Notes: generated by a model not told the origin, from the letters alone. Counted from the first letter of the stretch, positions 24,434-34,747 are shown. The stretch: 64,000 nucleotides of DNA from Bacteroidales bacterium (GCA_029007825.1 JAQXIO010000072.1:1-64000); one strand, 5' to 3'. Numbers and translations: made by a program.

Positions 24434-26041
24434 TCATCGATCTCTTTTAAACACTCGGTTTCGCTTAATGTAGTATATATACCATGCCGATAAAACTCCA
24501 TTATACAAAAGAACCCTTTTCAGCTTTCCGGTTTTGCTTAAATCGGAAAGCAAATTTTTTGAAAACTCCCTGAAATATACAGAATCAAACAACCACAACT
24601 TTTTCTTCTCCAATAAAAAGGGAAAAAAGGGAAGCTTCATTAAAGAAAACTTTATTCGCTGCTTCCATAACATTATGTTCGAAGGCAATAATTCATGATG
24701 AAACAATATACCCTCTTCACTAAACAGCTCTCCGATCGCTTCGTTATAAAAATTCTTATCCGACTTATAAGAAAACGGCAGACAGGCAAAGAATGAAGTA
24801 AACTCCGTATCCCAGAAAGGAAGAACATACTGATATCCGAAAAAATCCCATATTTTGGAAGAATTCACAATCTGTTTCGCCTGTCTCTCCCTTTGTTCCC
24901 ATATTTCATACAGCACATGATTCACTTCCCTCGGACTCTCTTTCAGAGTTATTGTTTTAATAATATCTCTACTCAGCTGTTTTCTCTCTCTCCCATTCAA
25001 ACTCCTGAGATTAGCGTTTCTCGAAAAAACGTAGAAAGCCAAATCTTTTACTGTTTTTATATTCTCCATTTCCGTCATTAAATGGCTTCCTGCAATGACA
25101 TCGGCAGTATGGCCCGGGATAAATACCGTATTTCCGGAAATAAGATCTCTCGTTTTCAGATAATAAGCAGCCAGATATTCCTGAAAATAAAAGAAAGAGG
25201 TGTAATTCGATGTAAACTCAATCCAATCCCGAAACCTCTCTGAAGCTATCACATCCTCCTGCAAATATTCGGAATAATCGATAAAAATCCATCTATATCC
25301 CAAAACACTCGCTGTCATCTCGGCATTATATCTTTCCTGCGAATTTTTTGCTCCATATGTAAAACAAAGTACATCCTTATAATTTTCCTGTTTGAGCATA
25401 TATAAAAGCAGTCTGGAATCATATCCTCCACTCAACGGAAGAGCGACAGGACGTCCGTCTAACAACCGCACCAGACGTTTCGATAATACAGATAGCATTT
25501 CCCGGAACTCTTCTTTCAACAGATTCCTATCAGGCACTTCTCGTAACGGCGGATAATGGGAAACATAAAATTTTGTATAAACCTGATTTTTCCCGAAAGA
25601 AAGGCACTCTCCTGCCTGAATCTGGTAAACTCCGTTCAACAAAGTACCTTTCCCTAATACATATCCCAATGCTTCAAACTGTAAAACTGCATTATCATCA
25701 AACTCAAAGCTCCTTTCCGGAGAAAATAACATGGATGGTGCATCAGTAAGAATAAATTGCTCTCCATGATAATAATAAAACAAAGGAAATGTCCGCACAA
25801 CATCCACCGCAGCATATATTTCGTCTTCCCTGTTTACAATTACAGAAAATAATCCGGTGGCCTTCGTGATTTTTTCTAAAAACGATTCTCTGCTATCTAC
25901 ATCCTTAAAGTATGAAAGTAAATTCTCTTCTCTATATAGAGTACCGTCTCCGGTAAAAAGATATCCTTTCACATAAATTCCTTCACATGAAAACCATTTA
26001 TAACCATAATGCCTGTCAGATCGAAGAGATATCTTTATCAT
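24434..26041 (-). CDS. Asparagine-synthase-like protein of a glycan locus
   Basis: This 535-residue protein has the asparagine-synthase domain with the PP-loop SGGYDSR (residues 204-210). Its N-terminal part resembles the class-II glutaminase fold (TGLFSVIVN, YAAVDVVRTFPLFYY). There is no cysteine at position 2 (it begins MIKIS), so it should not use glutamine; free ammonia or another amine would be needed. Such proteins are common in polysaccharide loci, where they may amidate sugar acids or activate a carboxylate by adenylation. Its start lies inside the end of the flippase gene (26-bp overlap), so the two are coupled. It faces the FemAB-like gene. Role in glycan modification is inferred. 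Confidence 0.78.
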   Translation of the reverse strand: MIKISLRSDRHYGYKWFSCEGIYVKGYLFTGDGTLYREENLLSYFKDVDSRESFLEKITKATGLFSVIVNREDEIYAAVDVVRTFPLFYYYHGEQFILTDAPSMLFSPERSFEFDDNAVLQFEALGYVLGKGTLLNGVYQIQAGECLSFGKNQVYTKFYVSHYPPLREVPDRNLLKEEFREMLSVLSKRLVRLLDGRPVALPLSGGYDSRLLLYMLKQENYKDVLCFTYGAKNSQERYNAEMTASVLGYRWIFIDYSEYLQEDVIASERFRDWIEFTSNYTSFFYFQEYLAAYYLKTRDLISGNTVFIPGHTADVIAGSHLMTEMENIKTVKDLAFYVFSRNANLRSLNGRERKQLSRDIIKTITLKESPREVNHVLYEIWEQRERQAKQIVNSSKIWDFFGYQYVLPFWDTEFTSFFACLPFSYKSDKNFYNEAIGELFSEEGILFHHELLPSNIMLWKQRIKFSLMKLPFFPFLLEKKKLWLFDSVYFREFSKNLLSDLSKTGKLKRVLLYNGVLSAWYIYYIKRNRVFKRDR

Positions 26042-27290
26042 GGCTTTTAATTAAAAAATAATACCAGATTAGTAATCCCCACATAGTAACCATGCCTGCC
26101 ATAGAAAAAAAGAAAAGAGCCTTTTCCATACTATTCAGGAATATACCACAAGCAAGTGCCCCCACCCTGAAACATAAATAAAAAACATCTATCCAGAAAG
26201 CATATTTTTGTTTTGAAAAAATCAGGGAAATCGAAGCTAAAGGCGTAGACAACAGTACCATAAAAATCCAGGGCAACAAGATTCTGAAATATACACCCGA
26301 CGATTGCCACTCCTGACCAAAAACAAAACTAAATATCTCCTCAGAAAAATAACCGGCAAGAAGGAAAAAAGGTAGCGCCAATAAAGAAATGATCCCTAAA
26401 TAACCTTTAAAGACAGGCATTAGTAAAGACCCTCTTTTTTTTAAACTTGAAAATTTTTCAAATAAAACCTGATAGACTGAGTTAGAAAAAAGATAAACAG
26501 GTCTGAAAGCAACGGTAAAAGCCATAGAATAACATCCTAACTCAGATGCACCGAAATAATCGATAAGCATGAAATAAGGCAAATTTCCGGATAAAGAATT
26601 CAGGAAATTCCGCGTCATTACGTAAAGAGGAAATTGCTTATATACCGATAACAAAGAAATGGTATCCTTATAAGATAAAAACGAAAAATACCGGAATAAT
26701 TTAAGATTTACTATCCGAACAAGATAGACACAAAGAGCAACACCCTGTGAAAGGACGGACGAAATAATAAGAGCCGGCGATGAAAACCGGAGAAGTCCTC
26801 CCAATATGCGGAAACCCGTATTGGATATCCCCATCCCTGCAATCGAAAAAGAAATATCCCTGTAACGCTTGTCACGGTTAAAAAAGAAATTGCAGATTTG
26901 TACAGAGCCTGTAAGAAATATATATACGGGAAGAAAAAGAAAACAGGAAGAAAAAGAAAAGATATTTACGGCAAACTGATTAAAAAGAAAAAAAAGAAAT
27001 GAGGTAAAGGAAACAATAATCAAGCAATAAAATGAAACCCCAACAATGGAATAAACTTCCTTTCTCTTCTTCGGAAGTAAGATCGCTTCTTCAAGGCTTA
27101 ACGTTCCCAAACGAGATACAATATCCCCTATCCCCAGGAATAATGCCAATATGCCAAAATCGGTCGGTGAATATAGCCGCGAGAGAAGAGGATACGCGGC
27201 AAAAATCAACAGCTGCGTAAACAAGTTTGCGGAGAATAATTTCCCCGTATTTTTTATTATATCAGCTCTGGTCGAGGATTCCTTTTTCAT
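26016..27290 (-). CDS. Polysaccharide flippase (Wzx/MVF superfamily)
   Basis: This 424-residue, highly hydrophobic protein has about 12-14 predicted membrane segments with few charged loops. The opening KNTGKLFSANLFTQLLIFAAYPLLSRLYSPTDFGILALF is typical of polysaccharide biosynthesis and lipid-linked oligosaccharide flippases. It would turn an undecaprenyl-linked glycan from the cytoplasmic to the periplasmic face. Paired with the asparagine-synthase-like gene it forms a mini-cluster without visible glycosyltransferases, so it may serve a glycan made elsewhere. Confidence 0.85.
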   Translation of the reverse strand: MKKESSTRADIIKNTGKLFSANLFTQLLIFAAYPLLSRLYSPTDFGILALFLGIGDIVSRLGTLSLEEAILLPKKRKEVYSIVGVSFYCLIIVSFTSFLFFLFNQFAVNIFSFSSCFLFLPVYIFLTGSVQICNFFFNRDKRYRDISFSIAGMGISNTGFRILGGLLRFSSPALIISSVLSQGVALCVYLVRIVNLKLFRYFSFLSYKDTISLLSVYKQFPLYVMTRNFLNSLSGNLPYFMLIDYFGASELGCYSMAFTVAFRPVYLFSNSVYQVLFEKFSSLKKRGSLLMPVFKGYLGIISLLALPFFLLAGYFSEEIFSFVFGQEWQSSGVYFRILLPWIFMVLLSTPLASISLIFSKQKYAFWIDVFYLCFRVGALACGIFLNSMEKALFFFSMAGMVTMWGLLIWYYFLIKSHDKDISSI

Positions 27291-27369
27291 TATTTAAGGT
27301 CCTGTCGGGATATTCTCACGTTTCCTGAAAAATAAAACCGAGCATTTATATTTTAATTCCACTAAAACT

Positions 27370-28659
27370 TTATTTTCGGATCCACAGGGCAGGATTCAGT
27401 TTTGTACGTTCTTTCCAAAGTTGGAAATGTAATACCGTCCTGTTGCCGTCTTCTTCGTCCGTAAAGATACGTCCGATTGACTGGCCCGTCGAAACCTTAT
27501 CCCCGGCTTTTACATATACCTCTTTCAAATTCGCATATACCGTAAGATAATTTCCGTGACGGACGATAACAGAACTATTATATCCGGGAATTACAAAAAC
27601 TTTTGTTACATCTCCGTTAAATACCGCTTTTGCGTCAGCTCCCGGTGTTGCCTGAATATCGATACCGTTATTATTTGTACGGACATAAGTAAGCTCCCGG
27701 TGTTGTTGCTCTCCGAAATAACCGATAATAGTCGAACGCCCTGCTACGGGAAACGGTAATATCCCTTTATTTTTCTCGAAATCATTTGACAATTTACGCT
27801 CCTGGGCAGTCATGGCATATCCTCCCGATGTTGCACTCTGGCGTTCATTTGCCGAAGGCACGTCTTTATCCTGGCGCGTGCTCTTTTTGCGGGCCTCCGC
27901 AGCAATCCGTGCTTCACGTTCCGCCCGTTCTATTTCCAAAGCAATCTGTCGTTCTATCTGCCTGTTCAGTTCACTTGCCTGTTTTCTCTTTTTGGCAAGC
28001 TGGCTTTTTAACGTCTTTTCTTGTTTCTTTATCCCTTTAAGTTCTTCCTGCTTCTCCTTCTCTTCTTTTTTCAAATTCGAGGCTTCTGTCTCTCTTTGGC
28101 CCAGTAAAGCTGTTTTCTCTTTTTTAGTGTTCTCCAAAAGAGCCTTTTTATTCTCTAATTCCGTCTGTTTCTCTTTAATTTCTTGTGCCTGCAATTTTTG
28201 CCAGCTGGAATACTCTTTCAAATAACGCAAACGCCTCAACGTTTGAGAAAACGACTGTGCTGATAAAACGAACAAAAGCTTATCCTGCGACCCTCTCTTA
28301 TTATACATTCCCTGAATTGCGCGCGCATACTGTTGCTTCTTATCATTATATTCTCTTTGAAGCTGCGATATTTCCTCCGTCAATGAGTTTATGCTTTTAC
28401 CTATTTCAACGATTTCATCGTTTAAAATTGCGATAACTTTATTTCTGTTCTCAATTTGTTTGACCAACAGATTTATTCTGTTCAATTGTGATTTTGCACT
28501 CTTCTGTGCATCTTTAAGCAATGCAGAAGTAGTTTCTATTTCCTCTAATGCAGCCTTACGCATTCTTTCCAGCTCTTTCACCTTCGCCGAATTCTGAGCG
28601 AAAGTAAAAAATGAAACCATCAGGAATAAAATAAACCAGCCTACCTTTTTCATAGCCAA
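27370..28659 (-). CDS. EnvC-like murein hydrolase activator (degenerate M23)
   Basis: This 429-residue protein has a signal peptide (MAMKKVGWFILFLMVSFFTFAQ). A long coiled coil follows (roughly residues 25-255, rich in Glu, Lys and Gln), then a C-terminal LytM/M23 domain. The M23 zinc ligands are damaged. The HxxxD motif reads NNGID, and the HxH motif reads VLHFQ, so the first histidine of each is lost. This is as in E. coli EnvC, which activates amidases instead of cleaving peptidoglycan. It is periplasmic and probably acts in cell division or daughter-cell separation. Co-directional with the DUF4292 lipoprotein, the TPR gene and dut. Confidence 0.86.
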   Translation of the reverse strand: MAMKKVGWFILFLMVSFFTFAQNSAKVKELERMRKAALEEIETTSALLKDAQKSAKSQLNRINLLVKQIENRNKVIAILNDEIVEIGKSINSLTEEISQLQREYNDKKQQYARAIQGMYNKRGSQDKLLFVLSAQSFSQTLRRLRYLKEYSSWQKLQAQEIKEKQTELENKKALLENTKKEKTALLGQRETEASNLKKEEKEKQEELKGIKKQEKTLKSQLAKKRKQASELNRQIERQIALEIERAEREARIAAEARKKSTRQDKDVPSANERQSATSGGYAMTAQERKLSNDFEKNKGILPFPVAGRSTIIGYFGEQQHRELTYVRTNNNGIDIQATPGADAKAVFNGDVTKVFVIPGYNSSVIVRHGNYLTVYANLKEVYVKAGDKVSTGQSIGRIFTDEEDGNRTVLHFQLWKERTKLNPALWIRK

Positions 28660-29481
28660 TTAAAACATACTTTTTATCTGCGATAAGGACACTTTCTGGT
28701 AACGGTTGGAAACAGACAAATCAGCTTTCACCGATTTCCCAAACTGAGTATCGGAACTATTCATCACCATTCCGATTTTTCCAAGCTGCGAATCAAGAGT
28801 AACATTCATGCGTATAGGATACGGTTTATTACCCATAGGCACAAAATTCTGATAACTCCACTGCAACTGATTTCTCCCGGAAGCATCGCATATTGTTGTC
28901 TGTATCAAATGAGCCGCAACATCTAAAAGAAATCGGCAATCATAAGAATTCTTTTTCTTCGGGATATACTCTATTTCATCATCTAAAGCATTATTCTCAA
29001 ACGCATGGAAATTAAGTCCTTGCCCCCTTTGATAAGGCAAGAACATCTGGTTTGTAAATAAAGACTGAAATAAATTAAAATCCATCTCCATTTGAACCAA
29101 TTCTTCCAATACTTCTATCGATTCGGAGAAATAACGCCGGTTCATTTTATCTATCAATAAGAAAGACTCAGGGGTAATAACCAGGCGGAACATTTCAATT
29201 CCCAAAACCGGCTGTACCGACAATTGAATAAATTCATTCTTCTTTATCTTTAATGTTGCTCTGGAAGACATAGTCTTACCTCCGATTGAGAACTCTATAT
29301 TTAATTTCGACTGCAATGATTCAAACTTCACCTGATCTTTCAGATAAGATTCAAACCGCAGTTTGGCATTTCCAGAAAAAGAAGATTTCTCTGATAACTC
29401 CTTTGTCGATTTACAAGCCGTTATCAGAAATACACAACACAATAAAATGCTTTTTATGGATAAGAATGAAAGTCTCCTCAT
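28660..29481 (-). CDS. DUF4292 lipoprotein
   Basis: This 273-residue protein has a lipoprotein signal with lipobox LITAC (Cys23) and belongs to the DUF4292 family, a LolB/LolA-like half-barrel found in Bacteroidota. The region from KFESLQSKLNIEFSIGGKTMSSRATLKIKKNEFIQLS onward is typical. Function is unproven; a part in outer-membrane lipid or lipoprotein handling is suggested by the fold. It overlaps the upstream TPR gene by 4 bp and abuts the EnvC-like gene. Confidence 0.84.
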   Translation of the reverse strand: MRRLSFLSIKSILLCCVFLITACKSTKELSEKSSFSGNAKLRFESYLKDQVKFESLQSKLNIEFSIGGKTMSSRATLKIKKNEFIQLSVQPVLGIEMFRLVITPESFLLIDKMNRRYFSESIEVLEELVQMEMDFNLFQSLFTNQMFLPYQRGQGLNFHAFENNALDDEIEYIPKKKNSYDCRFLLDVAAHLIQTTICDASGRNQLQWSYQNFVPMGNKPYPIRMNVTLDSQLGKIGMVMNSSDTQFGKSVKADLSVSNRYQKVSLSQIKSMF

Positions 29482-31202
29482 TTTTTAAATGTCTCCTCTA
29501 TATATTTCTTCTTTTTCAATTTGGTATCCAACGTCTTCGATTCAGAATTCAGATCTTTCGCTTTTGCCCATTCACGCATAGCACCGTCCAAATCATTCAA
29601 TTTATATAAAATATCTCCGTAATGTTCGACAATTTCAGGAGTCTCTCCCCCCCCATTATTAATCGCACTCTCAATATATATTTTTGCTAAACTATAATTT
29701 CCCTGTACAAAAAATACCCAGGCATATGTATCCAAATACGTAAAATTGGAAGGTTCCAATTTTACACAACGGCCACTCATACGTTCAGCCTTACTTAAAT
29801 CCCGCTTTTCGAGAGTGAGGAAATAAGCATAATTATTCAATACCGGAACATTGTCAGGATTATACGTTAAAGCCTCGTCATAAGCTTTAAACGCTTTCTC
29901 CCTTTTTCCCGATTGATAGTATATATCGCCCATTTGTCCGTAAAAGTCAGATGACAAACCGGGATTATTTTTAATTGTCGTAAGTCCCTTATCAAAAGCA
30001 TCCAATGCGTCTTCCATCTGTTTTTCCTGATAATAGGCAATTCCCAGAAAATAATAAAGTTCAGAAGCTTCCGGATGATATTCTAATGCATTTTTACAAA
30101 TACGGATCAGGTTAGCAGTATCGTTCTCTTTCATATAAATCCCCATCAATTGTTGCCAGGCCGACAATAAAGAAGGTTCCATTTCGGTCACAACCTGAAA
30201 TTGAAATCTCGCTTCCTCTGTCTTCCCTTGCGACAATAAAAATGCCCCGTAAATCTGATGTAGTTCCGCAACCTGAGGATGCTGTTCCAGCAACAGTTCA
30301 AAAAGAGAATTTGCTTCCGCCGTATCTTTTTTATTCCGCTGCAACATAGATATATAGCGAGACAAAATATTCAGCTTCACGTCAACATCGACTTCCGGAT
30401 TTGTTAACGCTTTTTCTATAAGCTGAATAGCATGTTCCTTATTATCAGTCACTTCATAATACCGTACCAAAGCCACCAAAAGATCCGGAGAATCCGGATC
30501 TAATTTCGAAGCTTTTTCATAATATTCATAGGCAGTCTGATATTTATCTTTATCCATATAAAGATTCCCCATCAGAATGATATAATGAATGTCCGCCGGA
30601 TATTTTTGCATTAATTTTTCAATCTCTGCAAATGCTTCCTCTTCCTTTTCTGCAGAATTATAAAGCTGGTATTTCCGCAAAGAGATAGCCTCTGAAACCC
30701 CAAAGTCCTGTTCCAAGTCATCAAATGCCTTTATAGCCTTTAAATACTCTCCTTTTTCAGCATATAATTCCGCCAGATAATAATTTAATTCAGGCTTGTC
30801 GGGAAATTTAGACGCCAGAATTTCATAGCTATGGACGGCTTCCGATAAATCGCCTTTCAGCTTCGAAATATTTGCATACAATAATCTGTAATTGAAATTT
30901 GTACTGTCTAACGCAATTGCTTTTTGAAGAAAATCCTGTGCGACGTCTATTCTGTTTAACTGTGTATAAAAATTAGAAAGCTCATACAATGCCGCCGAAT
31001 TTGCCGAATCCGCTTTTAACGCATGTTGGAACATTTCGAAGGCAGAGTCAAACTTTCCGACATTTTTTAAACGTATTCCCTCCAAAAAATAATATTCCGC
31101 TTTTCTGGACGGAGTAAGGTCTGCCGGTGTAGCCCATAAAAATGACAGGTTACAGATTAACAAGCCCAATTGCAATACAACGAATTTTCCTCTTTTCATC
31201 AT
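29478..31202 (-). CDS. Exported tetratricopeptide repeat protein
   Basis: This 574-residue protein has a signal peptide ([24 protein letters not shown]) followed by about a dozen TPR units that cover almost all the rest. Clear copies include AEYYFLEGIRLKNVGKFDSA, AALYELSNFYTQLNRIDVA and SDFYGQMGDIYYQSGKREKA. It should be a periplasmic scaffold. The ATG at 31202 shares its A with the dut stop (TAATG), which shows coupling; a start 72 bp further upstream is not favoured. Conserved neighbours in Bacteroidota are dut, DUF4292 and EnvC. Confidence 0.87.
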   Translation of the reverse strand: MMKRGKFVVLQLGLLICNLSFLWATPADLTPSRKAEYYFLEGIRLKNVGKFDSAFEMFQHALKADSANSAALYELSNFYTQLNRIDVAQDFLQKAIALDSTNFNYRLLYANISKLKGDLSEAVHSYEILASKFPDKPELNYYLAELYAEKGEYLKAIKAFDDLEQDFGVSEAISLRKYQLYNSAEKEEEAFAEIEKLMQKYPADIHYIILMGNLYMDKDKYQTAYEYYEKASKLDPDSPDLLVALVRYYEVTDNKEHAIQLIEKALTNPEVDVDVKLNILSRYISMLQRNKKDTAEANSLFELLLEQHPQVAELHQIYGAFLLSQGKTEEARFQFQVVTEMEPSLLSAWQQLMGIYMKENDTANLIRICKNALEYHPEASELYYFLGIAYYQEKQMEDALDAFDKGLTTIKNNPGLSSDFYGQMGDIYYQSGKREKAFKAYDEALTYNPDNVPVLNNYAYFLTLEKRDLSKAERMSGRCVKLEPSNFTYLDTYAWVFFVQGNYSLAKIYIESAINNGGGETPEIVEHYGDILYKLNDLDGAMREWAKAKDLNSESKTLDTKLKKKKYIEETFKK

Positions 31203-31636
31203 TATACTTTCCCTGTATGACCAAACCCTCCGGCACCGCGTTCCGTACTTTCCAGTTCTTCGCAAACTTCCCATTCTACCCGGGCATGTGCGGCAATAAC
31301 CATCTGACAGATACGCTCTCCGTCATTAATTGTAAAAGGATCGTTCGAAAGATTTATCAAGATAACCTTTATCTCACCCCGATAGTCCGCATCAATCGTT
31401 CCGGGCGTATTCAATACGGTTATACCATATTTAAAAGCCAGACCGCTTCTCGGCCGTATCTGAGCTTCATACCCTTTCGGCAACGCCAAAAAAATTCCGG
31501 TTGGCACAAGAACACGTTGAAACGGTTCCAACAAGATTGGCATATCGATATTTGCCCGTAAATCCAATCCGGCAGACAAAGCAGTAGCATATTCTGGGAG
31601 AGGATGCTTCGATTTATTTATTATTTCAACTTTCAT
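31202..31636 (-). CDS. dut: dUTP diphosphatase
   Basis: This 144-residue trimeric dUTPase hydrolyses dUTP to dUMP and PPi. All five motifs are visible: [41 protein letters not shown] and the C-terminal [10 protein letters not shown]. Length is standard. It leads the conserved dut-TPR-DUF4292-EnvC block and follows the aminotransferase by 49 bp. Confidence 0.96.
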   Translation of the reverse strand: MKVEIINKSKHPLPEYATALSAGLDLRANIDMPILLEPFQRVLVPTGIFLALPKGYEAQIRPRSGLAFKYGITVLNTPGTIDADYRGEIKVILINLSNDPFTINDGERICQMVIAAHARVEWEVCEELESTERGAGGFGHTGKV

Positions 31637-31685
31637 AAAAAATACTTTGTTTTGCGAAGTTACTGATTATCCGCGCAATCAATCA

Positions 31686-32843
31686 TTATTTCATCTTCTT
31701 TTTCAGATATATATCGATTCGGCTTAACCCTTCCCTGATATTTTCAATGGAATTCGCGTAAGAAAACCGAACAAATCGCTTTCCCGTATTTCCGAAATCA
31801 ACGCCCGGAGTTATACCCACCCCTGTATTCTCTAATATCTCAAATGCAAATTGATAAGAATCATTCGTAAATGCCGAAGCATCCGCATATACATAAAAAG
31901 CACCCTTCGGGATTGCATGGAGAACGAACCCCATCTGTTGAAGCTTCTCTACCATAAATAATCTCCGTTCATTATAAACAGCATTCATCTTTTCAGCGCT
32001 GGCAAGCCCGTTTTTTAAAACAGACAATCCTGCAGCCTGTGCAGTTGAAGGAGCACAAATAAACAAATTTTGCTGCAATATCTGCAAAATGCGTACATAA
32101 GACTCGGGGACAATCATATATCCTAAACGAAGTCCCGTCATCGCAAAACGTTTCGAAAAACCGTTAATGACAAATGTATTTTGAGTATATTCCAACATTG
32201 TATGCGGACGCTCTCCATAAACAAGACCATGATAAATTTCATCGCTGATTACCGGTTTTCCCAACGATGCGATTTCCCTGAATTCCTCCTCCCGCATAAC
32301 CACACCTGTCGGATTCATCGGAGAATTCACAAAAATAGCAGCAGTAGCCGGTGTTATTTTTTTAGCTATTTCTTTCGCATTATAACGAAATTGCTCTTCA
32401 GGAGATAACGGAACCACGACAGGCTTTAATCCACAGGTAAGGGCAAAATTTTTATAACAGGGATAACCCGGATCAGACAGTAAAACTTCATCCCCACGCT
32501 TCCCCAAAGCCAATAACGCCATCAGAATAGCAGGAGAAGAACCCGATGTTACAATCACTCTCGAAGGTGATATCTCTACTCCATACTCATTGAAATACAT
32601 CTCCGAGATCGCCTTCCTTAACTCAATATTACCTAAAGAGTGTGTATAATGCGTTTCACCTCTTTCCAACGACTGAACCGTTGCTTCCTGCACACAGGCC
32701 GGTACATCGAAATCAGGTTCTCCCACTTCCAGATGTATAATTTTCTTTCCTTCCCTCTGTAATTCCTGTGCACGTTCAAGCACCTCCATAACAATAAACG
32801 GGGTCAGTTCCGACAACTCTTTATTTCTTAATTCCTCACTCAT
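31686..32843 (-). CDS. PLP-dependent class I/II aminotransferase
   Basis: This 385-residue fold-type I aminotransferase carries the PLP lysine in NGFSKRFAMTGLRLGYM. The substrate-binding NSPMNPTGVV and the arginine in FVRFSYANSIENI near the C-terminus are also visible. It probably acts on aspartate or an aromatic or branched amino acid with 2-oxoglutarate. It overlaps ispG by 8 bp. Exact substrates cannot be assigned from sequence. Confidence 0.9.
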   Translation of the reverse strand: MSEELRNKELSELTPFIVMEVLERAQELQREGKKIIHLEVGEPDFDVPACVQEATVQSLERGETHYTHSLGNIELRKAISEMYFNEYGVEISPSRVIVTSGSSPAILMALLALGKRGDEVLLSDPGYPCYKNFALTCGLKPVVVPLSPEEQFRYNAKEIAKKITPATAAIFVNSPMNPTGVVMREEEFREIASLGKPVISDEIYHGLVYGERPHTMLEYTQNTFVINGFSKRFAMTGLRLGYMIVPESYVRILQILQQNLFICAPSTAQAAGLSVLKNGLASAEKMNAVYNERRLFMVEKLQQMGFVLHAIPKGAFYVYADASAFTNDSYQFAFEILENTGVGITPGVDFGNTGKRFVRFSYANSIENIREGLSRIDIYLKKKMK

Positions 32844-34695
32844 CGCTTTTTTCTATCCAATCTCCGTTTTCCTTAATCAAAACAACCAACCGCTCTACAG
32901 CTTCTTCTTCCGGAATGTTCTTCAATATACACTCTTTCCCCTTATATAAACTGACACATCCTCTTCCAGCTCCGACATAACCGTAATCGGAATCGGCCAT
33001 TTCTCCGGGGCCATTAACAATACAGCCCATTACTCCTATTCTCAGATTCTTCAAATGTTTGGTAGCCTCTTTTACTTCCGCAACTGTTTTCTGAAGATTA
33101 AACAAGGTCCTGCCACATCCCGGACAAGAAATATACTCGACTTTAGACATTCTTACCCGTGCAGCCTGGAGAATTGCAAACATACAACTGTTAATATCGG
33201 TCGAAGATATCACATTCCCATAATTAGAAAGCATTATTCCATCCGTAAAACCATCCAGCAAAAGCGTCCCGAAATCACAGCCGGCCTTAACCTGTAGATC
33301 TTCTTTTTCCTTTTCAAAATATCGATGATACAAAATCACCGGTACATCACAATTATACCGCATTAAACGATGTATTGCGGCACGACCTTCTCCTACCGGA
33401 TTTCGCCGGTTCGACTCCAGAACCAAAACCACATTCTTCGCTTCGGATAACTTTGCAATCCGCTCTTCTGTCAAATCACACCAAGACGTTTTCACAAAAA
33501 GCAAGGGAATATTCCACACACTGGATTCAAACCTGAGTAATGAAATCATCGGGTAAAGAGAATCGATCCCTTCAATCCATCTTTCTTCATCTACGATTAT
33601 GTGAACACCCGATGGCAGATTTTTATAGTCAATAGGAGTCTTTCCTTTTAAATACACATAATCCGGCCATACCTCCGTTTCGGAAAAATTATTACTGCTT
33701 TCTTCCACCGAAACAGTAACCGGAAGATTATCCCCTCCGATATTTTCAACGCTGCGACTCTTTCGGCGTTGATGAAAAATCGGATCATAAGAAGGATACG
33801 GAAACCCTTTTATATAAGGATGATTCTCCCTTCTCGAAATATATTTCACCAGTTTCATCGCAACCGGAATTTCTTTTTCCGGTTCCTCACTCAATGAAAC
33901 CCTGATCGTATCTCCGATACCATCGGCTAATAGAGCTCCGATACCAACCGCAGACTTTATTCTTCCGTCCTCTCCCTCTCCGGCCTCGGTAACTCCCAGA
34001 TGTAACGGATAATAAAGGCCTTCTTCCTCCATCCGCTTAACGAGCAGACGCACAGTCTGCACCATAATTACGGTATTTGAAGATTTTATAGAAACTACGA
34101 CGTCCGGAAAAGATTCCCGTTTACAAATACGTAAAAATTCCATACAGGATTCGACCATTCCTTCAGGTGTATCACCGTAACGATCCATAATCCGTTCCGA
34201 TAAAGAACCATGATTAACGCCTATACGAATTGCCGTATGATGCTCTCTGCAAATATTCAGCAATGGAATAAAACGCTCTTCAATACGTTTTAACTCGGCC
34301 GCATACTCCTCATCACTGTAATCCCCGTTATTTTTTTTAGTACGCTCAACGAAATTTCCCGGATTAATCCGTATTTTTTCAACATGTAAAGCAGCCTCCT
34401 CTGCTGCAGCCGGATTAAAATGAATATCGGCAACCAGAGGAAATGAATATCCATCTTTTATTAAGCCTTCTTTTATTTTTTGCAGATTTCGAGCTTCTTT
34501 AACTCCCTGAGCCGTAAAACGGACAATCTGTCCTCCTGCCTCACTTATCCTCTTTGCCTGTTCTATCGCAGCCAAAGTATCCATAGTCGAAACATTGGCC
34601 ATTGACTGAAGACGAATCGGGAAGTCTCCTCCTAACTCAACATTACCGACCGATACTTTCCAACTCTTTCTTCTCTTATAATTGAATAAAGTCAT
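32836..34695 (-). CDS. ispG: 4-hydroxy-3-methylbut-2-enyl-diphosphate synthase
   Basis: This 619-residue IspG (GcpE) catalyses the reductive step making HMBPP in the MEP isoprenoid pathway. The N-terminal TIM barrel begins around SVGNVELGGDFPIRLQSM. The C-terminal reductase domain supplies the [4Fe-4S] cluster cysteines in SCPGCGRTLFN and GVMGCIVNGPGE. It is about 250 residues longer than the E. coli form, with an inserted domain between the two parts (roughly residues 280-510). That is the three-domain type known from plants, Chlamydia and Bacteroidota. It lies 52 bp after purE. Confidence 0.95.
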   Translation of the reverse strand: MTLFNYKRRKSWKVSVGNVELGGDFPIRLQSMANVSTMDTLAAIEQAKRISEAGGQIVRFTAQGVKEARNLQKIKEGLIKDGYSFPLVADIHFNPAAAEEAALHVEKIRINPGNFVERTKKNNGDYSDEEYAAELKRIEERFIPLLNICREHHTAIRIGVNHGSLSERIMDRYGDTPEGMVESCMEFLRICKRESFPDVVVSIKSSNTVIMVQTVRLLVKRMEEEGLYYPLHLGVTEAGEGEDGRIKSAVGIGALLADGIGDTIRVSLSEEPEKEIPVAMKLVKYISRRENHPYIKGFPYPSYDPIFHQRRKSRSVENIGGDNLPVTVSVEESSNNFSETEVWPDYVYLKGKTPIDYKNLPSGVHIIVDEERWIEGIDSLYPMISLLRFESSVWNIPLLFVKTSWCDLTEERIAKLSEAKNVVLVLESNRRNPVGEGRAAIHRLMRYNCDVPVILYHRYFEKEKEDLQVKAGCDFGTLLLDGFTDGIMLSNYGNVISSTDINSCMFAILQAARVRMSKVEYISCPGCGRTLFNLQKTVAEVKEATKHLKNLRIGVMGCIVNGPGEMADSDYGYVGAGRGCVSLYKGKECILKNIPEEEAVERLVVLIKENGDWIEKSDE

Positions 34696-34747
34696 TTTTT
34701 ACTTTCCTATATCAATCTGTTTTCAGTGACTTCAGATAAAACAGACA

